Origin: Streptomyces sp. L-9-10 | Lineage (GTDB): Bacteria > Actinomycetota > Actinomycetes > Streptomycetales > Streptomycetaceae | NCBI RefSeq assembly: GCF_004151105.1 | Contig: NZ_PHRF01000090.1 | Span: 1 to 64,000, forward strand | DNA: 64,000 nt | Direction of reading: 5' to 3' | Shown: in pieces, positions 34,824 through 42,853 of the stretch | Numbering within the stretch: the first letter of the stretch is position 1 | How the letters are laid out: each line of letters starts with the position of its first letter | The notes under the pieces: model-generated | What the model was told of the DNA's origin: nothing | What the model saw: the letters and a program-made list of their open reading frames with translations, nothing else | Databases searched by the model: none | Translations under genes and position numbers: made by a program

Positions 34824-36296
34824 TCAATCGGCGTACACCTCCGCCCGGTCCACGCTCACGAACGCGCCCTGGGACGCGGCGTTGTGCTCGCCGGTCACCC
34901 GCACGCGCAGGGTGTGGCGGCCGTGCGGGAGGCGGGGGCTGAGGTACTGGACGCTCTCGCCGGTCCGGATCGCGCCGTAGAGGTCGACGCGCTGCTCGGC
35001 GCCCCCGTCGACGCTCAGGGCCGCGATGCCGTTGCCGGTGTCACGGACGGACAGCAGGGCGACGCGGGTGCCGGTGAAGGTGAGGGTCGCGGTGTTGCCG
35101 GCCCGGTCGCTCCAGTGGTCGTCGCCCCAGAAGCACTGAGTGGCGCAGCCGGTGCCGGAGTTCCAGGCGCCCGTGTAGGCGACGGTGCCGTCGCCGCTGG
35201 AGCGGCCGTCGTCGTTGATCCAGTGGCCGCCGGATCCCGGGTCGCCGGAGGGCAGGTCCTGTGTCGCGCCCAGGGCGAGCGGACGGCCGAGGTCCGGGCT
35301 GCCGTCGGCGTTCCAGCTGATCTTCTGGGCGCGGGTGGTGCGGTCGGAATACGTATTCGTGGAGGTCGTCCTGGCGTGGTAGACGATCCAGTCCTCGGTG
35401 CCGTCGGGCGAGCGGAAGAAGGCGTGATGGCCCGGCCCGTAGACGCCGCGGTCGTCGGCGCGGGAGAACACCGGCCCGGAGTGCTGGGTCCAGGCGCGGG
35501 GCACGAGCGGGTCGGCGCCGTCCGGCAGGGACATCATCCAGACCTGGTAGTCCGGCTTGCCCGTGTCGCACGTGGAGTACGTCATCCACGTACGGCCGTT
35601 GCGGTTGAGGAACTCCGGCCCCTCGCGGACCTCGGGGCAGCCACCGGCGGCGTCGAGGGCGACCGCGTCGCCGGAGACGGTGTAGGGGTTCGACATCGGA
35701 GCGATGTTGAGACCGTTGTGCTGGTAGGGATTGAGACCGCTGTAGGCGAGATAGAGGCGGCCGTCGTGCTGGAACACGCTCGGGTCGATCGCGAAGTCGT
35801 CGACGTGGTTGGGCGGGGTGAGCCTGGCCTTGAAGCGGTACGGGCCGGCCGGGTCGTCGCGTTCGGACTCCAGGACGTACAGCCGGTGGTGTTCGTCGGT
35901 GCCGTCGTCGGCGGTGTAGTAGAGGTACCAGCGGTCGCCGAAGCGGTAGAACTCCGGCGCCCAGATGTTGCGGTCGCGTGAGGTGTCGTTGTCCGTCCAC
36001 ACCGTCACCGGGGCGGCGGGGAGCAGGGTGCCCAGCGAGGGCGAGCGCCACATCCGGATGCTGTTGCCCTGGGTGGAGGTCAGGTAGTACGCCCCCTTCC
36101 AGTACGTCGTGAACGGGTCGGGCCCCGAGTTGAGCGGATTGCGGAAGGTGGTGCCCGCGGCGGCCGGGGCCGGGCCTCCGGCGGCCGGGGCCGGGCTCGC
36201 GGCGACGGCCGGCGGGACGGAGACGAAGCCGAGCAGGAGGGCCAGGAGTACGGCGACGAGTGCCGCACGACGGGCCGGGCGGGACTTCGTACGCAT
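34824..36296 (-). CDS. Secreted glycoside hydrolase family 43 enzyme with C-terminal carbohydrate-binding-like domain
   Basis: 490 aa. The Sec signal is ALVAVLLALLLGFVSVPPAVAA. The five-bladed propeller has FRNPLNSGPDPFTTYW (catalytic base Asp), NIWAPEFYRFGDRWYLYYTADDG, DDFAIDPSVF and CPEVREGPEFLNRNGRTWMTYS (general acid Glu region). From about residue 350 a beta-sandwich of CBM type follows (CFWGDDHWSDRAGNTATLTFTGTRVALLS). GH43 enzymes release arabinose or xylose from plant polymers. A LacI operator overlaps its RBS region (36308-36321), so it belongs to the regulon of the divergent lacI gene. Confidence 0.92.
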   Translation of the reverse strand: MRTKSRPARRAALVAVLLALLLGFVSVPPAVAASPAPAAGGPAPAAAGTTFRNPLNSGPDPFTTYWKGAYYLTSTQGNSIRMWRSPSLGTLLPAAPVTVWTDNDTSRDRNIWAPEFYRFGDRWYLYYTADDGTDEHHRLYVLESERDDPAGPYRFKARLTPPNHVDDFAIDPSVFQHDGRLYLAYSGLNPYQHNGLNIAPMSNPYTVSGDAVALDAAGGCPEVREGPEFLNRNGRTWMTYSTCDTGKPDYQVWMMSLPDGADPLVPRAWTQHSGPVFSRADDRGVYGPGHHAFFRSPDGTEDWIVYHARTTSTNTYSDRTTRAQKISWNADGSPDLGRPLALGATQDLPSGDPGSGGHWINDDGRSSGDGTVAYTGAWNSGTGCATQCFWGDDHWSDRAGNTATLTFTGTRVALLSVRDTGNGIAALSVDGGAEQRVDLYGAIRTGESVQYLSPRLPHGRHTLRVRVTGEHNAASQGAFVSVDRAEVYAD

Positions 36297-36307
36297 GGGC
36301 CGGCTCC

Positions 36308-36321
36308 TTGCATCGATGTAA
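36308..36321. promoter_or_regulatory. LacI-type operator upstream of GH43
   Basis: TTGCATCGATGTAA, one base pair short of the symmetric TTACATCGATGTAA seen near lacI. It lies only 12 bp upstream of the GH43 ATG, touching the RBS, a position where bound repressor would block elongation or initiation. Confidence 0.8.
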
Positions 36322-36406
36322 ATCCCTGTCGGGCACCGTAGGGAAGGCGTGCGGAGGTGTCAACGGCGCGGGACGCAAAGGCGGTTGGCCGCCCCGGGCC
36401 GTCTGT

Positions 36407-37363
36407 TCACTGGCCGCCGAGCCCCGTCGTGGCCACGGACTTGACGATGTGCCGCTGGAAGAACATGAAGACCACGACGAGCGGCAGCGCGGCCAGGACG
36501 GCCGACGCCATCGACTGGGCGTACTGGATGCCGTAGGCGTCCTTCACCGACGTGATGCCCACGGGCAGGGTCATCAGGGCGGGGTCGGAGGTGGAGATGA
36601 AGGGCCACAGGAAGTTGTTCCACGCCCCGATGAACACGAAGATCGACACGGCGGCGAGCATCGGCCGGGACAGCGGCAGCAGCACCGACCAGAAGATCCG
36701 CCAGTGGCCCGCGCCGTCGATCCGGGCGGCTTCCTCCAACTCGTGCGGCAGCGAGTCGAAGTGCTTCTTCAGGATGAACACCATCACCGGCGCCACGGTC
36801 TGCGGCAGGATCACCGCCGCGTACGTGTCGAGCAGACGCAGGCTGAGCATCTGCTGGAACCACGGCACGATGAGGATCTGCGGCGGTACGAGTACGGCCG
36901 CCACGGTGACGGCGAACAGCCACCTGCGCCCGGCGAACAGCGTACGGGAGAAGGCGTATCCGGCCATCGCGGAGACCAGCACCGTGATCACGGTGACGGC
37001 GGCCGAGATGAGGAGGCTGTTGAGCATCCACAGCGGCAGGTCGCCGCGCTCCCAGACGGTGCTGAAGCCCTGGAGCGTGAAGCCATGGGCGGGCAGGAAC
37101 CAGCGGAGGGGATCGCTCGCGTCCTGCTCGGACTTGAAGGCGGTCAGCAGCGCCCAGGCCATGGGCAGCAGCCACACCAGGGCCATGACCGCGAGGGCGG
37201 CAAGGGCGAGCACGCGCGAGGTCCGGCCGTCGCCGAGGGTGAGGTGTGTTCCGGGACGGGGCGCGCGGCGCCGGACCGCCGTCACCCGTCCGGTGTGCGG
37301 CACGTGCGGTGCGTGCGTGGCGGGGCCGGAGGCGTCGCGGACGGGCAGGTCGGTGGAGGTCAT
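36407..37363 (-). CDS. Sugar ABC transporter permease, MalG type (importer B)
   Basis: 318 aa; ATG 37363, one base after the upstream permease stop. Six membrane segments follow a ~45-residue cytosolic N-terminus. EAA loop LEEAARIDGAGHWRIFWSVLLPLSRPML and GAWNNFLWPFI are characteristic. It is the last gene of the binding protein-permease-permease operon of the LacI regulon; the GH43 gene follows after 110 bp with its own operator. Confidence 0.94.
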   Translation of the reverse strand: MTSTDLPVRDASGPATHAPHVPHTGRVTAVRRRAPRPGTHLTLGDGRTSRVLALAALAVMALVWLLPMAWALLTAFKSEQDASDPLRWFLPAHGFTLQGFSTVWERGDLPLWMLNSLLISAAVTVITVLVSAMAGYAFSRTLFAGRRWLFAVTVAAVLVPPQILIVPWFQQMLSLRLLDTYAAVILPQTVAPVMVFILKKHFDSLPHELEEAARIDGAGHWRIFWSVLLPLSRPMLAAVSIFVFIGAWNNFLWPFISTSDPALMTLPVGITSVKDAYGIQYAQSMASAVLAALPLVVVFMFFQRHIVKSVATTGLGGQ

Positions 37364-37364
37364 G

Positions 37365-38270
37365 TCACTTCTCCCGGCGGCGGAGGGCGGCGTACTGGGC
37401 GGCGGAGGCGAGGATGACCAGGGCGAAGAAGATGTAGCTGATCGCCGAGGCGTAGCCGAGCCGGTAGCCGGTGAAGCCGACGTCGTAGACGTACTCGACG
37501 ACCGGGCGGGTGGAGTTGTCGGGGCCGCCCTTGGTGAGCAGATAGACCTGGTCGAAGACCTTCAGCGAGGCCAGGATCTGCAGCACGGTGATGACGACGG
37601 TGATACGGCTGAGCTGGGGCAGTGTGATCGACCACAGCCGCCGCCAGGCCCCGGCGCCGTCGATGGCGGCCGCCTCGTACAGATGGTCGGGGACCGACTG
37701 CAACGCGGCCAGGTAGAGCAGGAAGTTGAAGCCGACGGTCCACCACAGCGTGGTCAGGGCGATCGCCCCCATGGCCACCGACTCGTCGCTGAGCCAGGCC
37801 ACGCGGCCGAGGCCGAGCGCGTCGAGCAGATGGTTGTACAGGCCGAGGTCGGGCTGGTACAGCCAGATCCACAGCAGACTGACGACGCCGACGGGCAGCA
37901 GGTAGGGGGCGAAGAACGCCAGCCGCCACACCCACTGGCCGGGCAGACCGGTGTGGACGAGCAGCGCCATGCCGAGCGCCACGGCGACGAGCGGGACGGT
38001 CGACAGGGCGGTGAACCACACGGTGTGGCCCAGGGCGCGCCACATCTCGGCGTCTCCCAGGGCCTCGGTGAAGTTGTCGAGGCCGATGAAGGCCGGGGCG
38101 TGGGCCGACAGGGAGGTGTCGGTCAGGCTCATCCACAGTCCCTGGCCCAGTGGCCAGAGCAGGAAGACGGCGAACAGGACGAGGAAGGGGAGTGCGAAGA
38201 GCAGGCCGGGGGAGAACAGCCGGCGCGCTGACAGGGCCCCGGGGCGGGGTGCGGCGTGGGGAGAGGACAT
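37365..38270 (-). CDS. Sugar ABC transporter permease, MalF type (importer B)
   Basis: 301 aa. Membrane segments start at LLFALPFLVLFAVFLLWPLGQGLW. EAA loop is LYEAAAIDGAGAWRRLWSITLPQLSRITV. It forms a heterodimer with the downstream permease. No ATPase is encoded in either importer operon, so both presumably use a shared MsiK-like ATPase encoded elsewhere. Confidence 0.94.
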   Translation of the reverse strand: MSSPHAAPRPGALSARRLFSPGLLFALPFLVLFAVFLLWPLGQGLWMSLTDTSLSAHAPAFIGLDNFTEALGDAEMWRALGHTVWFTALSTVPLVAVALGMALLVHTGLPGQWVWRLAFFAPYLLPVGVVSLLWIWLYQPDLGLYNHLLDALGLGRVAWLSDESVAMGAIALTTLWWTVGFNFLLYLAALQSVPDHLYEAAAIDGAGAWRRLWSITLPQLSRITVVITVLQILASLKVFDQVYLLTKGGPDNSTRPVVEYVYDVGFTGYRLGYASAISYIFFALVILASAAQYAALRRREK

Positions 38271-38303
38271 CGTTGTGCCTCCTGCGCGGTGGTTCGCAGC
38301 CGG

Positions 38304-39647
38304 TCAGGCCGGGCTGGGCTTGGAGAGGAAGGTGTTGAGGCGCCGCACCATGGCGCGCGCCGCGCGGTCGGGGGCGAGGCCGTCGAGAAGGGCCTGCTGG
38401 AGGACCTGGGACATGGCGTTCTGGAAGTCGGATCCGGCGCCTGCGAACCAGACCGCCGGGTCGAGCACGACATGGCTCTGCGCCTGTACGTAGTGCGCCT
38501 GGGGCCGCAGACGCGCGTACTCCTTCGTGCGGGTGACGGGCCGGTAGGCGGGGATGTGGCCCGCGGTGGCCCAGATCTGGCCGGCCTTCAGCAGCGCCGC
38601 CATCGCCTGGTGGGTGCGGCGGCGCTGCGTGGCGTCCGGGCGCGGGCGGTGCGGCAGGACGAAGGAGTGCGCGTCCGCGTAGACGGCGGGCGTGCCGAAC
38701 ACCGTGGGAAAGGAGGCCGCTCGGACGTTCTTGTCGGCGGCCCGGAAGGTGCCCAGTTCCCACTCGCCCGACAGGATCATCGCCGTCCGGCGGTTGGCGA
38801 AGGCGGCGATGGCCGCCGCGTAGTCGAGTCCTCCGGGGTTGACGCGGCCGTCGACGAGCCGGGCCATGAAGGCGATGACCTCGGCCATGCGGTCCTCGTC
38901 GACTTCGGCCGGTCCGCCCTCGGGCAGCCGGAAGGCCCCGCCGGTCTGCCGGTACAGGCCGTAGAACAGACGCCAGCCCTGGGCGGTGTCGGTGACGTAG
39001 CCGAAGGCGATGCCCTGCTTGCCCGAGGCCCTGGCCAGTTCCCTCCCGGCGGCCAGGAAGCGGTCGGGCGAGCTGAACGCCTCCGCGTCCAGGGTGCCGT
39101 CCTTGGCCAGCAGACCGGCGGCGGCGGCCGGTTCGGGGTGGAAGAAGACGATGAACGGATGGGTGTCCAGCGGGATCGCGTATGTCGCGCCCTCGGACTG
39201 CGTGCGTGACCACACCGCGTCGGCGAAGTCGTCGCGGCTGACGCCGTATTCGGCCAGGACGTCCAGATCCCACGGGTCCAGCAGGCCGGTGGGCGCGTAC
39301 CCGGCGAGGCGCGACATGTGCGCCACCGCCATGTCGGGACCGCGGCCGCCGGCGGAGGCCATGGCGAGCTTGGTGTAGTACGGGGTGCCCCACTCCAGGA
39401 CGGTGCGCTCGATCCGCGTCCCCCGCGTATCGGGACGCGCGGCCCGCGTCATGTCGTCGAGGAGGGCGCCGTCGGCCCCGCTGAACAGGTCCCAGAGGTG
39501 GACGGCCGGCTCGTCGGCCGCGGCCGCGGATCCGCAGCCGCTGAGCGCGCCGCCGCCGAGGACCGCCGCCCCTGAGGCGAGGGCCGCCGTCAGCGCGCGG
39601 CGCCTGGTCAGGCCGGGGCGACCGACTGGTACGGGCGTGCCGGTCAT
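38304..39647 (-). CDS. Sugar ABC transporter substrate-binding lipoprotein (importer B)
   Basis: 447 aa from ATG 39647 (AAAGGAG upstream). LTRRRALTAALASGAAVLGGGALSGCGS is a Tat-type lipoprotein signal with lipobox LSGC. The mature protein is an extracellular family 1 solute-binding protein (GPDMAVAHMSRLAGY, YAIPLDTHPFIVFFHPE, AMILSGEWELGTF). It is the first gene of the importer B operon; the LacI operator lies 83 bp upstream of its start. It likely binds the oligosaccharide released by the GH43 and cut further by the GH2 enzyme. Confidence 0.94.
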   Translation of the reverse strand: MTGTPVPVGRPGLTRRRALTAALASGAAVLGGGALSGCGSAAAADEPAVHLWDLFSGADGALLDDMTRAARPDTRGTRIERTVLEWGTPYYTKLAMASAGGRGPDMAVAHMSRLAGYAPTGLLDPWDLDVLAEYGVSRDDFADAVWSRTQSEGATYAIPLDTHPFIVFFHPEPAAAAGLLAKDGTLDAEAFSSPDRFLAAGRELARASGKQGIAFGYVTDTAQGWRLFYGLYRQTGGAFRLPEGGPAEVDEDRMAEVIAFMARLVDGRVNPGGLDYAAAIAAFANRRTAMILSGEWELGTFRAADKNVRAASFPTVFGTPAVYADAHSFVLPHRPRPDATQRRRTHQAMAALLKAGQIWATAGHIPAYRPVTRTKEYARLRPQAHYVQAQSHVVLDPAVWFAGAGSDFQNAMSQVLQQALLDGLAPDRAARAMVRRLNTFLSKPSPA

Positions 39648-39729
39648 GTGACTCCTTTCCCGCGGGTGGCGGTGCGGAGGGCGGGAACACGGTGGCTCCC
39701 GCTTCGCCGGCACCGCCGCGCCGCGGTCA

Positions 39730-39741
39730 TACATCGATGTA
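39730..39741. promoter_or_regulatory. LacI-type operator upstream of importer B
   Basis: TACATCGATGTA, a perfect 12-bp palindrome followed by AAT as at the other sites. It lies between the GH2 stop (39806) and the binding-protein start (39647) on the minus strand. Confidence 0.82.
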
Positions 39742-39805
39742 AATGTGCGGGTGGGGTGTGCGGTTCACTGATTCCGTTCGCGCGGGTTCGGGGGACGCCG
39801 CGGTG

Positions 39806-41632
39806 CTACGGCGAGCCTTCGTACGCCGCCGGGCGGGTCTGGGCGTCGCGGAGCGGCGCGGTGTCGACCTTCTCGGAGCGGTCGAAGCGGTAGACGCCGT
39901 TGCGTTCCTGGAAGACGTCGGTGAGCTGGGTGTAGCAGTAGCCGAACATGCCGGGGTCGGAGAGCAGTACGCCGGTCAGGCCGGTGAAGCGCTCGACGAA
40001 CTCCTCGGCGGTGCGGGGCCGTTCGCCGTAGCCCCAGGACGCGTCCCGCTCGGTGCCGGCCGTCCCGGCCGCCGCCTGCGGGTCCCACCAGATGCCGCCG
40101 AACTCGCTGCAGAAGTAGGGCTGTCCGCGGTACGGAACCGACCACGGCCGCCCGTCCGGCGCGGTGTTGACGTAGGGCCGGTCCTCCGCCAGGCCGTCCA
40201 TGGTCCTGGCCAGGGCGGCCGGGTCCTGCTCGTAGCAGTGGGAGTCGTATACGTCGGTCTCCGGCACCCGGTGCGCGTATCCGGAGGCGTCGATCACCGG
40301 GCGGGTGGGGTCGGCCTGCTTGGTGGCGAGGAACATCGCCCGGGTCACGTCGTCCAGTGCGGTGATGCGGTCGTGCAGCGGCTGGTACGTCTCGTTCAGT
40401 GGGCACCAGCCGACGATCGAGGGGTGCGAGTGGTCCCGCTCCAGGGCCTCCAGCCACTGGGTGACGTACGACGCGTCGGGGCGCTGGTTGTCGTCGCGGG
40501 CGCCCACCTCGCAGCCCCAGTCGCCGAACTCGCCCCAGACCAGGTAGCCGAGCCGGTCGGCGTGGTGGAGGTAGCGCTCCTCGAAGACCTTCTGGTGCAG
40601 GCGGGCGCCGTTGAAGCCGGCGCGCAGGCCCAGTTCGATGTCGCGGACCAGGGCGGCGTCGCTCGGGGCGGTCATCAGCCCGTCCGGGTAATAGCCCTGG
40701 TCGAGCACCAGACGCTGGAAGACGGGTTCGCCGTTCAGTACCAGCCGCTTCCCGTGGACGGCGACCGAGCGCAGACCGGCGTAGGAGCGCGCCGTGTCGA
40801 CGACCGTGCCGTCGGTGCCGAGGACTTCGAGGGACAGGTCGTACAGGTGCGGGTCCGCGGGCGACCAGACGCGCAGACGGTCGTCGGGCAGCCGCAGTAC
40901 CAGGCGCGGGCACAGGTCGAGGTCCGCGCGGGCCTCGGCCGTGGTGATGTCGCCGTGCCCGTCGCGGAGCGTGGCCCGGACGCGGTGGCCGGGGGCGTTC
41001 GCGGTCAGCGGCAGTTCGAGGTGGAAGGAGCCGGAGGCCAGGTCGGGGGTGATACGGGGACGCTTGAGGGCGACGGCGCGCGGGACCGGCTCCAGCCACA
41101 CGGTCTGCCAGATGCCCGTCGTACGGGTGTAGTGGCAGTGCGAGTTGGCGTACCAGGTGGCCTGTTTGCCACGGGCCTGGACACCGTGACGGCTGTCGCG
41201 GGCCCGGACGACGATCGTCAGCTCCTCGCCCGGTACGGCGACGTCGCCGAGGTCGGCCGTGAACGGGGTGAAGCCGCCGCGGTGCCGTGCCACCTCGCCG
41301 CCGTCGACCCACACCGTGGTGTCGTGGTCCACGGCCCCGAAGTGCAGCAGTACCCGGGAGCCGGCCCAGCCGGCGGGCACGGTCACCGTCCGCCGGTACC
41401 AGACGGCCTCCAGGAAGTCCGTCTCCCCGATCCCGGACAGCTCCGACTCGGGGCAGAACGGGACGAGGATACGGTCGGCGAGCTCGCGTTCCAGCAGACC
41501 GCGCTCGAGACCGGTGTCGGACCGGTCGGTCTCGAACTGCCACTCGCCGTTGAGATTGAGCCAGGCCTCACGGGCGAACTGCGGCCTGGGGTACTCGGGA
41601 CGGGGCACGTCCGAGAGGTGCGGGACGGGCAT
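39806..41632 (-). CDS. Glycoside hydrolase family 2 enzyme (beta-galactosidase/glucuronidase-like)
   Basis: 608 aa, short for the family. The sugar-binding domain has LNLNGEWQFETD, AVWYRRTVTVP and VWVDGGEVARHRGGFTPFTADL, then an immunoglobulin-like domain, then a TIM barrel. CPLNE carries the acid/base Glu and FCSEFGG the nucleophile Glu. No signal peptide is seen, so it acts inside the cell on imported oligosaccharide. It is preceded by the perfect TTACATCGATGTAA operator shared with the divergent lacI gene. The exact sugar (galactose, glucuronate or arabinopyranose) is not determinable. Confidence 0.9.
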   Translation of the reverse strand: MPVPHLSDVPRPEYPRPQFAREAWLNLNGEWQFETDRSDTGLERGLLERELADRILVPFCPESELSGIGETDFLEAVWYRRTVTVPAGWAGSRVLLHFGAVDHDTTVWVDGGEVARHRGGFTPFTADLGDVAVPGEELTIVVRARDSRHGVQARGKQATWYANSHCHYTRTTGIWQTVWLEPVPRAVALKRPRITPDLASGSFHLELPLTANAPGHRVRATLRDGHGDITTAEARADLDLCPRLVLRLPDDRLRVWSPADPHLYDLSLEVLGTDGTVVDTARSYAGLRSVAVHGKRLVLNGEPVFQRLVLDQGYYPDGLMTAPSDAALVRDIELGLRAGFNGARLHQKVFEERYLHHADRLGYLVWGEFGDWGCEVGARDDNQRPDASYVTQWLEALERDHSHPSIVGWCPLNETYQPLHDRITALDDVTRAMFLATKQADPTRPVIDASGYAHRVPETDVYDSHCYEQDPAALARTMDGLAEDRPYVNTAPDGRPWSVPYRGQPYFCSEFGGIWWDPQAAAGTAGTERDASWGYGERPRTAEEFVERFTGLTGVLLSDPGMFGYCYTQLTDVFQERNGVYRFDRSEKVDTAPLRDAQTRPAAYEGSP

Positions 41633-41689
41633 GGCGCTCCTTGCAACGAGTAGTGCCGGGTCGGTGCGAGGCTTATGGCACCATGGCGA

Positions 41690-41703
41690 TTACATCGATG
41701 TAA
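41690..41703. promoter_or_regulatory. LacI operator between GH2 and lacI
   Basis: TTACATCGATGTAA is a perfect 14-bp palindrome with the central CG typical of LacI-family sites. It is 58 bp from the GH2 start and 81 bp from the lacI start, fitting control of both genes. Confidence 0.87.
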
Positions 41704-41783
41704 ATACGTCGGTGGAGGGTGGTCCGGCCCGCAACCGTTTCGTGATGGTCGGTACGATCACGGCCGACGGAAGGATGAACACA

Positions 41784-42797
41784 GTGGCGGCCAGGCCGAG
41801 GATCAAGGACGTGGCGCAGTACGCCGGGGTCTCTCCCAAGACCGTCTCCAACGTCATCAACGACTTCGAGCATGTGTCGGAACAGACCCGCGCCGCCGTG
41901 CGCGAGGCGATCGACGCGCTCGGCTACCGGGTCAACATCGCCGGACGGCAGCTGCGTCAGGGCCGCACCGGCATGATCACCCTGGCGGTCCCGGAACTCG
42001 ACGTCGCCTACTTCTCCGAGCTGGCCAAGCACGTCATGGCCGAGGCCGACCGCCGGGGACGCACCGTCCTGCTCCATCAGACCCAGGGCGTGCGCGAACG
42101 CGAGCTGGCCGCGCTGCACGGCTTCGACACGCAGTTCTCCGACGGCGTCATCCTCAGCCCCCTCTCCCTCCTGCCCCGGGACCTCGCCACCCGCGACCAG
42201 CGCCTTCCGGTGGTGCTCCTCGGCGAACGGCCCGTCGCGGGCGGCACCGACCACGTGGGCATCGACAACGTCCGGGCCGCCCGGGAAGCCACCGAGCACC
42301 TGCTGTCCCGGGGACGCCGCCGCATCGCCGTCCTGGGCGGAGCCGTCCGCGGACGCCAGGGCACCGACCGGCTGCGCACCGACGGCTACCGCCAGGCCCT
42401 CGACGCCGCCGGCCTGCCCTTCACCGCCGACCTCGTGGTGCCCGTCGAGGCGTACCACTGGCGGGACGGTGCCCGCGCCGCGGCGGCGCTGCTGGAGAAG
42501 GAGCCGCACCCCGACGCGCTGCTGTGCCTGAACGACCATCTCGCCCTGGGCGCGCTGCGCACGCTGTACGAACAGGGCCGCTCCGTCCCCGGGGACCTCG
42601 ACGTGGTCGGCTTCGACGACATCGAGGCCTCGCGGTTCAGCGTGCCGAGCCTGACGACGATCGCCCCCGACAAGCCGGAAATCGCCGGAGCCGCCGTATC
42701 CCTGCTGCTGGAACGCATCGACGAGCCGGACACCGGCGCCCTTCAGGACCATGTGGCCGGGCATCGGCTCATCGTGCGGGAGAGCAGCGGCGGCTGA
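41784..42797 (+). CDS. LacI-family repressor of the GH43/GH2/importer B regulon
   Basis: 337 aa from GTG 41784 (GGAAGG 8 nt upstream); an ATG at 41775 has the RBS too close. RIKDVAQYAGVSPKTVSNVINDFEHVSEQTRAAVREAIDALGYRVN is the LacI HTH and hinge region, followed by a periplasmic-binding-like domain ending DVVGFDDIEASRFSVPSLTTIAPDKPEIAGAAV. Three matching palindromes occur at the promoters of its own gene/GH2, importer B and GH43, and nowhere else that I noticed, so I infer a local repressor induced by a plant-polysaccharide sugar. Confidence 0.93.
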   Translation: MAARPRIKDVAQYAGVSPKTVSNVINDFEHVSEQTRAAVREAIDALGYRVNIAGRQLRQGRTGMITLAVPELDVAYFSELAKHVMAEADRRGRTVLLHQTQGVRERELAALHGFDTQFSDGVILSPLSLLPRDLATRDQRLPVVLLGERPVAGGTDHVGIDNVRAAREATEHLLSRGRRRIAVLGGAVRGRQGTDRLRTDGYRQALDAAGLPFTADLVVPVEAYHWRDGARAAAALLEKEPHPDALLCLNDHLALGALRTLYEQGRSVPGDLDVVGFDDIEASRFSVPSLTTIAPDKPEIAGAAVSLLLERIDEPDTGALQDHVAGHRLIVRESSGG

Positions 42798-42853
42798 CAC
42801 AGGCCCCCGCCCGGACGCCGGACCGGGCCGGGCCCGCGAGCGGCGCCCGGCCC

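Noticed and set aside
34761..35981. Plus-strand 406-aa frame opposite GH43
   Set aside because: Val/Ala/Gly-rich antisense shadow without motifs; the GH43 frame explains the region.
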